Assembly (NCBI GenBank): GCA_037176705.1
Contig: CM073889.1
Span: 55,979,596 to 56,043,595 of the forward strand
Source of the DNA: Molossus alvarezi
Lineage: Eukaryota > Chordata > Mammalia > Chiroptera > Molossidae
Length of the DNA stretch: 64,000 bases
Direction of reading: 5' to 3'
The notes under the pieces are model-generated. The model searched no databases, was not told the origin of the DNA, and saw only the letters and a program-made list of their open reading frames with translations. The translations under genes and the position numbers were made by a program. Positions 47,304 to 57,040 of this stretch are shown piece by piece (within the stretch, counting starts at the first letter, position 1; each line of letters begins with the position of its first letter).

Positions 47304-48214
47304 ATGAGGAGACAAAGAAACAGGTCCCAAATGAAAGAACAGAACAAAACCCCAAGAAAAGAACTAAGTGAAATGGAGATAAGCAACCTAACAGATGCTG
47401 AGTTCAAAATACTGCTTATAAGGATGCTTAATGAACTCAGTGAGAACCTCAGCGAACTTAGTGAGGGCTTCAAGAACATAAAAAAGTGCCAGTCAGAAAT
47501 GATGGATGCACAGTCAGAATTCAAGAGGCATTAACTGAAATAAAGAATAATCTACACAGATTCAATAGTTGAGTACATAAATCCAAGAAGCAAACCATCG
47601 ATTCGGAATATAAGGAAGCAAAAAATGCTCAATCAGAACAGCAAAAAGAAAAAAGAATCCAAAAAAATGAGGATAGTGTAAGGAGCCTCTGGGACAACTT
47701 CAAGCGTGTCAACATTCGCATCTTGGGGGTGCCAGAGGGAGAAGAGAGAGAACAAAAAATCGAAAACCTGTTTGAAACAATAATGGCAGAAAACTTTCCT
47801 AACGTGGTGAAGGAAACACAGAGAATCCCAAAGAAGATGAAACCCAAGAGGCCCACACCAAGACACATCATAATCAAAATGCAAAAGGTTGAAGACAAAG
47901 AGAGAATCTTAAAAGCAGCAAGAGAAAGGCAGCTAGTTACCTACAAGGGAGTTCCCATTAGGCTGTCAGCTGATTTCTCAAAAGAAATTTTGCAGGCCAG
48001 AAGGGAGTGGCAAGAAATATTCAGAGTAATGAAAAGCAAGAACCTACAACCAAGAATACTCTATCCTGCAAAGCTGTCATTTAGAATTGATGGCCATATA
48101 AAGAGTTTCCCAGACAAGAAAATGCTAAAGGAGTTAATCACCACCAAACCGTTATTATATGAAATGATGAAGGGTCTTTTTGAAGAAAAAGATAAAATGT
48201 ATGAACAAACATAA
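47304..48214 (+). pseudogene. HAL1 ORF1, nearly intact
   Basis: The encoded protein would be an L1 ORF1-type RNA-binding protein of about 303 residues. It starts MRRQRNRSQMKEQ at 47304 and has a Leu/Glu-rich coiled-coil part ('LNELSENLSELSEGFKNIKK'). The RNA-recognition domain ('VNIRILGVPEGEE') and C-terminal domain ('RERQLVTYKGVPIRLSADFS') follow in the frame that is open from 47723 to the TAA at 48212-48214. Only two lesions are seen: a frameshift near 47520 and a TGA near 47569. No ORF2 follows. Confidence 0.88.
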
Positions 48215-48377
48215 TGGCAATGAATACATATCTATCAACAATGGAATCTACAAACAAAATGAACAGGTAGAACAGAAACATTCTCATAGATACCGCGAAC
48301 ATTTTGTTGGTTGCCAGATGGGAGGGGGGCTGTGGGAATGGGTGAAAATGGTGAGGGGATTAAGAAGTACAAATTCA

Positions 48378-48634
48378 GCCCTGGCCGGTTTGGCTCAGCG
48401 GTTAGAGCGTCGGCCTGCGGTCCTGAGGGACCCGGGTTCGGTTCCCGCTAGGGGCACGTACCTTGGTTGCAGTTTGTCCCCGGCCCTGGTCGGTTGTGTG
48501 GGTGGCGACCACTTGGTGTGTCCCTTCACATCGATGTTTCTCTCTCTCTGTTCCTCTCTCTCCCTCCCACTCTACCTGAGCAAAAAATGGAAAAATGTCC
48601 TCCAGTGAGGATAAAAAAAAAAAAAAAAAAAAAA
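48378..48634 (+). mobile_element. Ves SINE (type A) in the HAL1 3' UTR
   Basis: A well-preserved copy ('gccctggccggtttggctc', 'gggttcggttcccgctagg') with tail 'tcctccagtgagga' and an A run. It splits the HAL1 3' UTR between 'aagaagtacaaattc' and 'aattaaaattcattg'. Confidence 0.92.
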
Positions 48635-48865
48635 AGAATTAAAATTCATTGCTAGAATGACAAATCTCAAAGGGAAAGGGGTTGGGGGTGGGAAGAAATA
48701 AACCAAAAAACTTATATGCATAACCAATGGACACAGACAATAGTATGGGAAAAGGCGGGAGGGGGGCGGGAGTGGGGAGGAAGGAGTCAATGGGGGGAAA
48801 ATGAGGAACATCTGTAATACATTCTACATTCAACAACAAAGATTTGAAAAAAAAAAAAAAAAACA

Positions 48866-49851
48866 GATGAACCCCAAGAGGTTCACACCAAGACACATCA
48901 TCATCAAAATGCCAAAGGATAAATACAAAGAAAGAATCTTAAAAGCAGCAAGAGAAAGCAGTTCGTTATCTACAAAGGAGCTCCCATAAGACTATCAGCT
49001 GATATCTCAAAAGAAATTTTGCAGGCCAGAATGGAGTGGCAAGAGATATTCAAGGTGATGAAAATCAACAACCTACAACCAAGATTACTCTATCCTGAAA
49101 AACTATCATTTAGAATCGATATACATATCAAGAGTTTCCCAGACAAGAAAATGCTAAAGGAGTTCATCACCACCAAACCAGTATTATATGAAATGCTGAA
49201 AGGTCTTGTTGAAGTAGAAGAACAACAAAAGCCGTGGCCTGTTTGGCTCAGCGGTTAGAGTGTCGGCATCTGGACCAGACTGTCCCGGGTTCGGTTCCCG
49301 CTAAGGGCACATACCTCGGTTGCAGTTTGTCCTCAGCCCTGGTTGGGGTTGTGTGGGTGGCAACCAGTCGATGTGTCTCTCTCACATCTGTGTTTCTCTC
49401 TATTCCTCCCTCTCTATCTGAAAATAAATGCAAAAATGTTCTCGGGGGAGGATTAAAAAAAAAAAAAAACATGAACAATAAAATGGCAATACATATCTAT
49501 CAACAACTGAATCTATAAACAAAATGAGCAATCAGAACAGAAACAGACTCATAGATACAGAGAACTTGTTGTTGCTTGCCAGATGAGTAGGAGCTGGGAG
49601 ATGGGTGAGAAATATTAAGGAATTAAGATGTACAAATTGACTGTTAGACTGATGAACCTCAAAGAGAAGGGAAGGGAGGTCGGGATGAGATAAACCAAAG
49701 AACTTCTATGCATATATGCAAAACCAATGGACACCGACAATAGTGTGGGGAAGGCAGGAGGGAGGCAGGATTAGGGAGGAGGGGTCAATGGGGAAAAAGC
49801 AGGGGGGGGATCTGTAATACATTCAACAATAAAGATACATTTAAAAACAAG
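48866..49851 (+). mobile_element. Second HAL1 copy, 5'-truncated
   Basis: Begins inside ORF1 ('agatgaaccccaagaggtt'), directly after the A tail of the first copy. It carries the ORF1 C-terminal part ('MQARMEWQEIFKVMKINNLQ' from 49019), a Ves at 49231-49470, and the same HAL1 3' UTR ending 'tctgtaatacattcaacaat'. It most likely entered the A tail of the first copy. A tandem or read-through RNA is an alternative. Confidence 0.8.
49231..49470 (+). mobile_element. Ves SINE (type A) in the second HAL1
   Basis: 'gccgtggcctgtttggctc' head, typical body, weak hairpin 'ttctcgggggagga', A tail. It splits the second HAL1 at the end of ORF1. Confidence 0.88.
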
Positions 49852-49954
49852 GAATATTCATAGCAGCATTATTCATAATTGTCAAAAACTGAAAACAATG
49901 CAAGTGTCCATCAACTGATAAATAAAAATCATGTGATATATCCATACAATAAAA

Positions 49955-50190
49955 TATTACTTGGTCAGGGATATGCTGAAAAGAGACAAGGTGTTGTACT
50001 TCCGCGAGGAGAGGGATGTGTTGGTGAATGGGGGCCGGCGCTGGATCACGCAGTTGCACTTTGCCTTCCAGGATGAGAACTACGAGTACCTAGTCATGGA
50101 GTACTCTGTGGGCGGGGTCTTGCTGATGCTGCTGAGCAAGTTTGGGAAGCAGATAAAAATTAAAAAAAAAAAAAAAAAATTACTTGGTCA
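49955..50190 (+). pseudogene. DMPK-like: Retrocopy fragment of a DMPK-like kinase mRNA, 12 bp TSD
   Basis: Insert 49967-50178, flanked by attacttggtca at 49955-49966 and 50179-50190, and ending in about 18 A residues. Its reading frame (from 49973) gives '[20 protein letters not shown]' and '[20 protein letters not shown]', which is the N-lobe of the DMPK/MRCK family of Ser/Thr kinases, up to 'LLSKFGKQI'. By memory of the family the wording is nearer DMPK than the MRCKs. The piece covers about 60 residues with no intron and no catalytic loop. It was copied by L1 machinery into old L1M text. Non-functional. Confidence 0.85.
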
Positions 50191-50240
50191 TAAAAATGAA
50201 TTAATTATAGACTTGTACTACATGAGCGAACATTAAGATA

Positions 50241-50406
50241 GCCCTAGCCAGTTTGGCTCAGCAGTTAGAGTGTCAGCCAGTAGACCAAAGGATTTTCAGG
50301 TTCGATTCCAGGTCAAGGGCATGTACCTGGGATGCATGCTCAATCCCTGGCCCTGGTCAGGGTTATGCAGGAGGCAGCTGATTGATGTGTCTCTCTCATA
50401 TTAATT

Positions 50407-50464
<58 letters not shown>

Positions 50465-50658
50465 CCTCCCTCCCTGTCTCCCTCCCTTCCACTCTATCTA
50501 AAAATCAATGAAAAATGTCCAGCCGGTGTGGCTCAGTGGTTGAACATCAACCCATGCACCAAGAGGTCACTGGTTCTATTCCTGGTCAGGACACATGCCC
50601 AAGTTTGGGCCAGATGCCCAGTGAGGAACATGCAGCCAACTGATGTCCTCTCTCATCG

Positions 50659-50708
<50 letters not shown>

Positions 50709-50818
50709 TTCTCTCTTTCTAAAATCAATAAAGGAAAAAAAATTGTTTTAATAAAAAATCAATGAGAAAATACTCTCAGGTGAAAATTAACAAAACAAAA
50801 CAAAAATTAAAAAAATAA
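50241..50818 (+). mobile_element. Ves SINE (type A) split by a type B SINE
   Basis: The outer copy is 50241-50516 plus about 50754-50818 ('aaaatactctcaggtgaaaa'), with a long (TC)n at 50407-50462. The inner type B copy, 50517-50753 ('ccagccggtgtggctcag', 'gcccagtgaggaac'), has flanks aaaaatcaatga at about 50500 and 50754 as TSD. Confidence 0.88.
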
Positions 50819-50822
50819 GATA

Positions 50823-51075
50823 GCCCTGGCCGGTTTGGCTCAGCGGTTAGAGCATCGGCCTGCGGTACAGAGAGACCTGGGTTCGGTTCCCGCTAAGGGC
50901 ATGTACCTCGGTTGCAGTTTGTCCCCGGCCCTGGTTGATCGTGCGGGTGGCAGCCACTCGATATGTCCCTTCACATCGATGTTTCTCTCTCTCTCTCTTC
51001 CTCTCTCTCCCTCCCACTCTATGTGAACAAAAAATGGAAAAATGTCCTCGGGTGAGGATTAAAAAAAAAGATAAA
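50823..51075 (+). mobile_element. Ves SINE (type A), sense
   Basis: A well-preserved head ('gccctggccggtttggctc'), 'cgctaagggcatgtacctc', intact hairpin 'tcctcgggtgagga', A tail. It stands directly after the nested pair, in the old L1M scaffold. Confidence 0.92.
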
Positions 51076-51390
51076 TAAAGAAACCAGATATAAAAGGCCA
51101 CTTATTGTATATAATTACATTTACATTAAATGTCCAGAACAAGTACATCTATAGACACAGAAAGATTATTGGTTGCCTAGGGTATGGGGAAGGGAGAAAT
51201 GGGGAGTGACTACTACTGGGTATAGGAGTTTCTTTGGGGAGGTGATAAAAATGTTCTAAATTGATTGTGCTCATGGTTACACAACTCATTAAGTACTAAA
51301 TACCATTTAATTGATACCTTAAATGCCTGAATTATATGGTAAGTGAATTATATCTCAATAAAGCTGTTAATAAAAGTTTTAAAAAATATA

Positions 51391-52064
51391 ATAGTTAACC
51401 ATACAATCTTCTACAAATTAATGTCATAAAAAGATATTGTATCAGGTAAAAAGTTACAAATGAAGTGCTATATACTGAAATGTGAAATTGTGACTAAATT
51501 AACATATATTACCCCTAAAAAGGTAATTCAGTATATAATAAAAATATATCATATATTATGTAATAGCCTAGCAGGAATGAAGCCATTTTCTAAAACAAAA
51601 CATTGAAATAGTCACATTTAATGGAAAAAATAAAAGCTAAAAAAATAGCCTCAGTCAGTTCAGATCAGGTTTTCTCTAAATTCTCACCAAAAAACTTTCC
51701 ATTTTTAGAGCTTCTTGAATTTTGCAATTATGGATATGATATGGTAGGCGTGTATTTCTTACTATATCCAAGTAAGGTACAAAATACAGCCATTCATTGC
51801 TGCAAACCCATCCTGAAAACTTTGCAATGCAATCAGGAATCTCAAAAGAAAAATGATACAGAGAAGACCACAAACTTAGTATCACATGTAATTTAAAAAA
51901 CATGCAGAGTTTAATTTAACTAATTCTATGAGAGATAAGGAAAAGAAATAGAGGCACCCTTCATTTTAAAGAGAATCAAAACACTATATCATTATTAATA
52001 ATATTCATAAAGATCAAGTAATAACATAGAAAATAAAATGTGTTAAGTAAAAGCAAAATATAAA
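51391..52064. other. Unique AT-rich sequence, no gene seen
   Basis: Frames of 91 (plus) and 75 (minus) codons at 51621-51903 overlap on opposite strands without a known domain. No repeat recognised. Confidence 0.45.
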
Positions 52065-52099
52065 ACTACAGTTTATGTTCTGGGGAGTGTACACCACTT

Positions 52100-53745
52100 C
52101 TTCAGTCTGTACACCACTTCCATGTCCCTGGAACTACCCCCTTACTCAGACTGTTATGTTCATTTTATTCCACAAATAAGTGAGATCATATGATACTTGT
52201 CTTTCTCTGTTTGGCTTGTTTCACTTAGGATAATACTTTCCAGGTCCCTCCATGTCGTCTCAAAGGATAAGAGATCTTTCTTTCTTATGGCTGCATAGTA
52301 CTCCATTGTGTATATGTACCACTGCTTTTTTATCTATTCATCTACTTATGAACATTTGGGCTGTTTTCAGATCTTAGCTATTATAAATAGTGCTGCTATG
52401 AACATGGGGGTACATATATTCCTTCTGATTGGTGTTTCAGGCTTCTTACGGCATATTCCTAGAAGTGGGATCACTGGGTCAAATGGAAGTTCAATTTTTA
52501 ATTTTTTGAGGTAACACCATATTGCTTTCCATAGTGGCTGCACCAGTCTGCATTCCCACCAGCAATGTACTAGAGTCCCCTTTTCTTCATACCCTCACCC
52601 AACACTTGTTGTTTGATGTTTGTTGATGGAGGCCATTCTGACAGGTGTGAGGTGATACCTCATTGTTGTTTTAATTTGCATCTCTCTGATGATTAGTGAT
52701 GTTGAGCATTTCTTCATATGTCTCTTAGCCATTTGTATGTCCTGTTTGGAGAGGTGTCTGTTTAGTTCCTCTGCCCATTTTTTTTTTTTTTTTTTTTTTT
52801 TATCCTCACCCGAGGACATTTTTCCATTTTTTGTTCAGGTAGAGTGGGAGGGAGAGAGAGGAACATAGAGAGAGAGAGAGACATCGATGTGAAAGGAACA
52901 CATCGAGTGGCTGCCACCCGCACAACCGACCAGGGCTGGGGACAAACTGCAACCGAGGTACGCGCCCTTAGCGGAAACCGAACCCGGGTCTCTCAGGACC
53001 GCAGGCCGACGCTCTAACCGCTGAACCAAACCGGCCAGGGCCCTCTGCCCATTTTTTAATTGGGTTCTTCGCCTTCCTTTTGTTGAGTTGTATGAGCACT
53101 CTCTATATATTGGAAATTAACCCCTTATCTGATATATCATTGGCAATTATGCTCTCCCATATAGTCAGTTGCCTTTCCATTTTGATGATTGTATCTTTTG
53201 CTGTGCAGAAGCTTTTTAGTTTGCTGTAGTTCCATGTGTTCATTTTTTCCTTTGTTTTTATTGCCTTAGGTGATGTATCCGTGAAAATTCTGCTGTGTAT
53301 GATGTCTGAAATTTTGTTGCCTACAGTTTCTTCTAGGATTTTTATGGATTCATGAGTCACATTTAAGTCTTTTATCCATTTTGAGTTTATTCTTTTGTAT
53401 GGTGTGAGTTCATGGTCTAGTTTCATTTTTTTGCATGTAGCTGTCCAATTTTCCCAACACCATTTATGAAAGAGGCTGTCTTTACTCCACTGTATGCTCT
53501 TGCCACCTCTGTCAAATATGAATTGAGCATATTGCCTTGGGTCCATTTCTGGGTTCTCTATTCTGTTCCATTGATCTATCTGCCTGTTCTTCTGCCAGTA
53601 TCAGGCTAACACATATGTGTGCATGAACAATGAACAAGGACAACAAAGCTGGGGACAGGGCGGGGAGGGATGGGAAGGGGGAAATCAGTGGGGGGGAAAG
53701 GAGAAACAGCTGTAACAAAAATAAATTAATTAAAAAGGAAATATA
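52100..53745 (+). mobile_element. Twin-primed (5'-inverted) L1
   Basis: 52100-53608 is antisense L1 (3' UTR back into ORF2, including a 147-codon frame at 53103-53546). 53609-53745 is sense 3' UTR with an A/T tail. The two parts are nearly adjacent in L1: the antisense part stops at 'cagtctgtac' and the sense part starts at 'cacatatgtgtgcatg', about 50 bases further on. This is the classic product of twin priming. Possible imperfect flanks lie at about 52048 and 53735. Confidence 0.88.
52768..53057 (-). mobile_element. Ves SINE (type A), antisense, with TSD
   Basis: SINE about 52785-53041, well preserved ('aaccggccagggc' end). The TSD cctctgcccatttttt is at 52768-52783 and 53042-53057. It lies inside the inverted part of the twin-primed L1, so it is younger. 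Confidence 0.94.
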
Positions 53746-53864
53746 TAAAAAAAGAGAAAGAATAATATTAGTGTAATTCTAAAGTAAAAATAAATAAATA
53801 AAACTATAGAGATGGTTATAAATATACTAATAAGTATATATGTTTATGTATTTAACCTATGCTT

Positions 53865-54300
53865 TAAAAACTTTGAAGAATATATATACAATAGAATATT
53901 ATTCAACCTTAGGAAGGAATGAAATTCTGACACATGCTATAAAATGGATGACCTTGAAAGATATTATGCTAAATGAAATAAGCCAGTCACAGAAGGACAA
54001 ATGCTGTATGATTCTAATTATATTAGGTATCTATAGCAGTCAAATGCATAGCGTAAGTAGAATGGTGGTTTTTCAGGGACTGGGGAGGGTAAAAAGGGAG
54101 TTAGTGTTTAATAGGCACAGACTTTTGGTTTAGGAAGATGAAAATGCTCTGGAAATGAATGGTAGTAATGTCAGAGCAATGTGAATGTACTTAATACTAC
54201 TGAACTGAACACTTAAAAATAGTTTAAAAGTAAACTGTACATTTCATCACCATTTTTAAAAACTTGGAAGAAAATACAAGAAAACATTAAAGTAGTTGTT
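53865..54300 (+). mobile_element. Old L1M 3' end
   Basis: 'aatagaatattattcaacc', 'aataagccagtcacagaagg', 'agtagaatggtggtttttc' and 'ctgaactgaacacttaaaa' follow the sense L1M 3' UTR. Diverged. Confidence 0.75.
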
Positions 54301-54679
54301 GGTAGGATTCATGGATGTTCAGAAGGCCAGAACAATTAAAATGCACCTTTTTTTGTTGTGATACCTGTCCATTTATTCTTACCATCTCTCTGGGGAACAA
54401 TAAAAGAGTGGTGAATAACAAAATAAATCCAGTGGTCTGCACTGCTGCTCCTGCTGGCAGTATATGGTATCCTCTCAGTCAATACAGAAAACAGTCAGGT
54501 TTAAACTTCAGAATACGAACAGGGCCCACCTCTCTCCTCCAAGTTAATACTTCACACAATCATTTCCTACAGGGGGAGCGAACAGAAAGCGACTTTATAG
54601 AAAGTCATTATATGAACACATTTTAGGGGCCCTCAAATTCCCTCCACTAACCCATGCATCAGCAAAATAAAGAAAAAAG
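54301..54679. other. Unique sequence, no gene seen
   Basis: A 103-codon plus frame at 54315-54626 shows no recognised domain and no repeat match. I do not call it a gene. Confidence 0.4.
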
Positions 54680-54870
54680 AACCAACACATTCACTAAGGA
54701 CCTACCATGAGTCAGGCACTGGGCAAGGTGTTCTGTATGTATCAGTTCTCACAATGACATGAGAAGATAATAAAGTATTGCTATCTGTATGGTACAGACA
54801 TGGAAATTGAAGTGCAAAAAATTGATGTATCTTGTTCCAGGTCACATTCCTAATAAGCATGGTAAGAAGC
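54680..54870 (-). mobile_element. MIR SINE, antisense
   Basis: 'ctaccatgagtcaggcactg', 'cagttctcacaatgacatg' and 'tacagacatggaaattgaag' match the antisense MIR. Confidence 0.8.
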
Positions 54871-54894
54871 AAATGTCAAGATTCTTCCTTGGGT

Positions 54895-55020
54895 AGAAAT
54901 GATCATCTCTGGGATGAGATATGATAAATAATGGATATAATGGATATGAAATATAATAATACAGGTTAAAGGATTTACGACAGTGCCTGACACAGTCAAA
55001 GCTCAATAATGCTAACTATT
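54895..55020 (+). mobile_element. MIR SINE 3' end, sense
   Basis: 'ttacgacagtgcctgacaca' followed by 'aaagctcaataatgctaac' is the MIR 3' end. Confidence 0.65.
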
Positions 55021-55024
55021 GGTG

Positions 55025-55180
55025 ATACTAACAGTAGTATTATTCTATTTTCTCATAGCAAATCTCACAAGAAGGTATTATGAGCATCAATTTTACTTAT
55101 AAACCTGAAGCTTAGAAAGATTAATAAGTTGCCTAAGGTTACTCAACTAATAAAATAGTAGAACTAGAATTCAAGCCTGA
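55025..55180 (-). mobile_element. MIR SINE, antisense
   Basis: 'gcttagaaagattaataagt', 'gcctaaggttactcaactaa' and 'agaactagaattcaagcc' match the antisense MIR 5' half. Confidence 0.75.
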
Positions 55181-55499
55181 GCCAGTGGAATTCCAAAAAA
55201 GGATAAGATGACAGAGCACAAAACAGGGAAAATGGAAAGGCCTCTCCCTGCTTCTTCCCTCCAGCAGGGACACCTACTCAGGACCACAGGTCCCTCAGTG
55301 GCTAACTGCAGGCAAGCAAAGAGCCAAAACAAGAGCTGTCACCAGGTCTCTGTGGGCAGAAGGGCTGGTGGGAGCCCTCTGGCCTCTGGGCAAGGGCAAC
55401 AGCACTAAAGCCAAGTGAGAAGAAAGTGGTCAATGGTGTCTATACAGGCCTATGAGTGAGAAAACCCTGTTTCCAATCAGGGTTCTATCACCAGGAACC
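55181..55499. other. Unique sequence, no gene seen
   Basis: A 66-codon frame at 55208 has no known motif. No repeat recognised. Confidence 0.45.
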
Positions 55500-55825
55500 C
55501 ATCCTGCACACAAATATAGAAGATAAAATAACCAAGTCCATTCAGTGTTGTTTAAAATAGAACAAAGTCATTCCGAGGGTGTAGGACAGTAGGCTTCCAT
55601 TAAAAAAAAAAAAAAAAAAAAAAAAAGAGGTGAAGCTATTACACACTGATATTGACTCGTCTCCATAATATATTCATAAAAGGAAACTGATATGTTGGAA
55701 GGAAGCCAAATTAGAAGACTGGGCACAGAGACAGAAGGAAGACATACTTTTCACTGTATATCTTTTAGTATTGTTTGAATTTCCTATCATGTATATGTAT
55801 TACCTAATCAAAAACATGATACTTT
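55500..55825 (+). mobile_element. Old L1M/L1ME 3' end with A run
   Basis: Ends 'acttttcactgtatatctt' ... 'tatgtattacctaatcaaa', the known 3' end of old L1ME-type elements. An internal run of about 27 A lies at 55600-55626. Confidence 0.7.
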
Positions 55826-55839
55826 TTTTTTAAATCATG

Positions 55840-56000
55840 GGTCAGCCACTTTCCTACTATATAGTTTTGGGTAGTTACTTAACTTCTCTTAGTCACCTTT
55901 TCTTGATTTTTTTTTTAATTTCCTCCCAGAATTCTTGGAGGGATTAAATGAGATACCATGAATTAACAGGTACTCAAACATGCAGCATTATTATTGTTAG
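55840..56000 (+). mobile_element. MIR SINE, sense
   Basis: 'gtagttacttaacttctctt' and 'attaaatgagataccatg' match the sense MIR core. Confidence 0.7.
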
Positions 56001-56790
56001 TTGCCATCCATAAACTTTATCTGGACACTTTCTCTCATTAACAAAATAAATAAATAAATAAGGATTTAACCTTGCACTGCTCATGTTTCATTTATCATTC
56101 CTCAGGACATTTCTCAAATTAAAGACACACAGCCTCAGGGCAATGAAGAGCCCACCCCCTATCAGTCCAACTGGGGTGTCCTCCAGAAACAGACATGCTG
56201 GGAAATAAGATCTCCTCCAACAAGAAAGACTTTTCAAAGGAGAGACGATTCAAATTCCTTATCATGTCTCCACTAGCTACTGCCAAATTCTACTTCTATT
56301 TTATATCAAGGCTTCTTTTTTGTTTTGTTTGGTGTCTTTTTATCCCCTAAAATTGGAATAAGGATGGAAGCTGGGAGTATCCCTTGAGAACGAAGGACCA
56401 TGGCTAAAAACACACAAAAAAGTTCTCAGAAGGCCCATCCGTTTGCAAAGTGTTTGTGATCTGCTCAGAAGAATGTCGGCACAGGCTAAAGGTCTTGATG
56501 GGAAGAGAGTAAACAAACACAAAATGCTCTCCACACGCAGAAAAAGATTTGAGAATGGAAACAATGAAAGTTATTCTCCAAAGTATTTTATCCTTCAACT
56601 GGAATAGAAAGGTAGTTGCATTGGATGAAAAAGCAAGGCCCCAAAGAAACCCTGGAAATCCTCTACCAGACAGCCAGGCCACATACCCACACACACCCAG
56701 GCTGGCTCCCTATGTCACCTGTCCAAAGAACATGGTCAGTTGGCTAGGTGTTTCAAAGTCATGTCCTGAAGTGCCCCTCAAGCAGCCAAA
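56001..56790. other. Unique sequence, no gene seen
   Basis: Overlapping frames on both strands (133 codons plus from 56549; 96 and 74 codons minus) without a known domain. The plus frame runs on into the antisense SINE at 56804, so it is not a real gene. Confidence 0.4.
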
Positions 56791-56791
56791 A

Positions 56792-57040
56792 CTATACACT
56801 TTTTTTTTTAATCCTCACCTTAATATATGTTTTATTGATTTTAGAGAGATAGGAAGGGAGAAGGAAAGAGAGAGGGAGGGAGAGAAGGAGGGAGGGAGGG
56901 AGGGAGAAACATCAATCAGTTGCCTCCCAAAACCTGGGTATATGCCCTGACTGAGAATCAAACCTGCCTCCTTTAGGTGTATAGGACAACACTCCAACCA
57001 ACTGAGCCACACCAGCCAGGGCCCAAGGCTATACACTTTT
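56792..57040 (-). mobile_element. tRNA-derived SINE (type C-like), antisense, 12 bp TSD
   Basis: SINE 56804-57028 ('tttattgattttagagagat', a (GGGA)n body, 'cactccaaccaactgagcc'). The TSD ctatacactttt is perfect at 56792-56803 and 57029-57040. It resembles the old SINE split at 4894/18126. Confidence 0.9.

Larger units (their letters stand above)
44133..49865 (+). mobile_element. HAL1 (ORF1-only 'half-L1') pair with 14 bp TSD
   Basis: Insert 44147-49851, flanked by the perfect TSD gaatattcatagca at 44133-44146 and 49852-49865 in the L1M scaffold. The first copy runs from an L1-type 5' end ('agatggcaatgtaggtaaa') through repeated 5' UTR units and ORF1 (47304-48214) into a 3' UTR and A tail at about 48850-48865, with no ORF2. 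A second, 5'-truncated copy follows at 48866-49851 with the same ORF1-to-3' UTR join. Half-L1 elements are known in mammals and depend on L1 for copying. The insert contains a young L1 (44519-46398) and two Ves SINEs. Confidence 0.85.
41950..51390 (+). mobile_element. Old L1M scaffold opened by many younger insertions
   Basis: Sense L1M text is colinear across 41950-42241, 42776-42800, 43541-44146, 49852-49966, 50179-50240 and 51076-51390. It ends with 'gtgaattatatctcaataaa', the L1M 3' end. About 1.4 kb of L1M is spread over 9.4 kb. The inserts, in order, are two Ves SINEs, an antisense L1 3' end, a HAL1 pair, a kinase mRNA fragment and three Ves SINEs. The word order across each gap shows that all inserts are younger. 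Confidence 0.82.

Noticed and set aside
47723..48214. 163-codon open frame as a possible host gene
   Set aside because: The protein is plainly L1/HAL1 ORF1 (RNA-recognition and C-terminal domains) and sits inside an element bounded by a TSD.
54315..54626. 103-codon frame as a gene or exon
   Set aside because: No recognisable domain or supporting signals; left as unique sequence.
56549..56950. 133-codon frame as a gene
   Set aside because: Runs from unique DNA into an antisense SINE and has a Glu/Arg-rich end produced by the SINE's purine tract.
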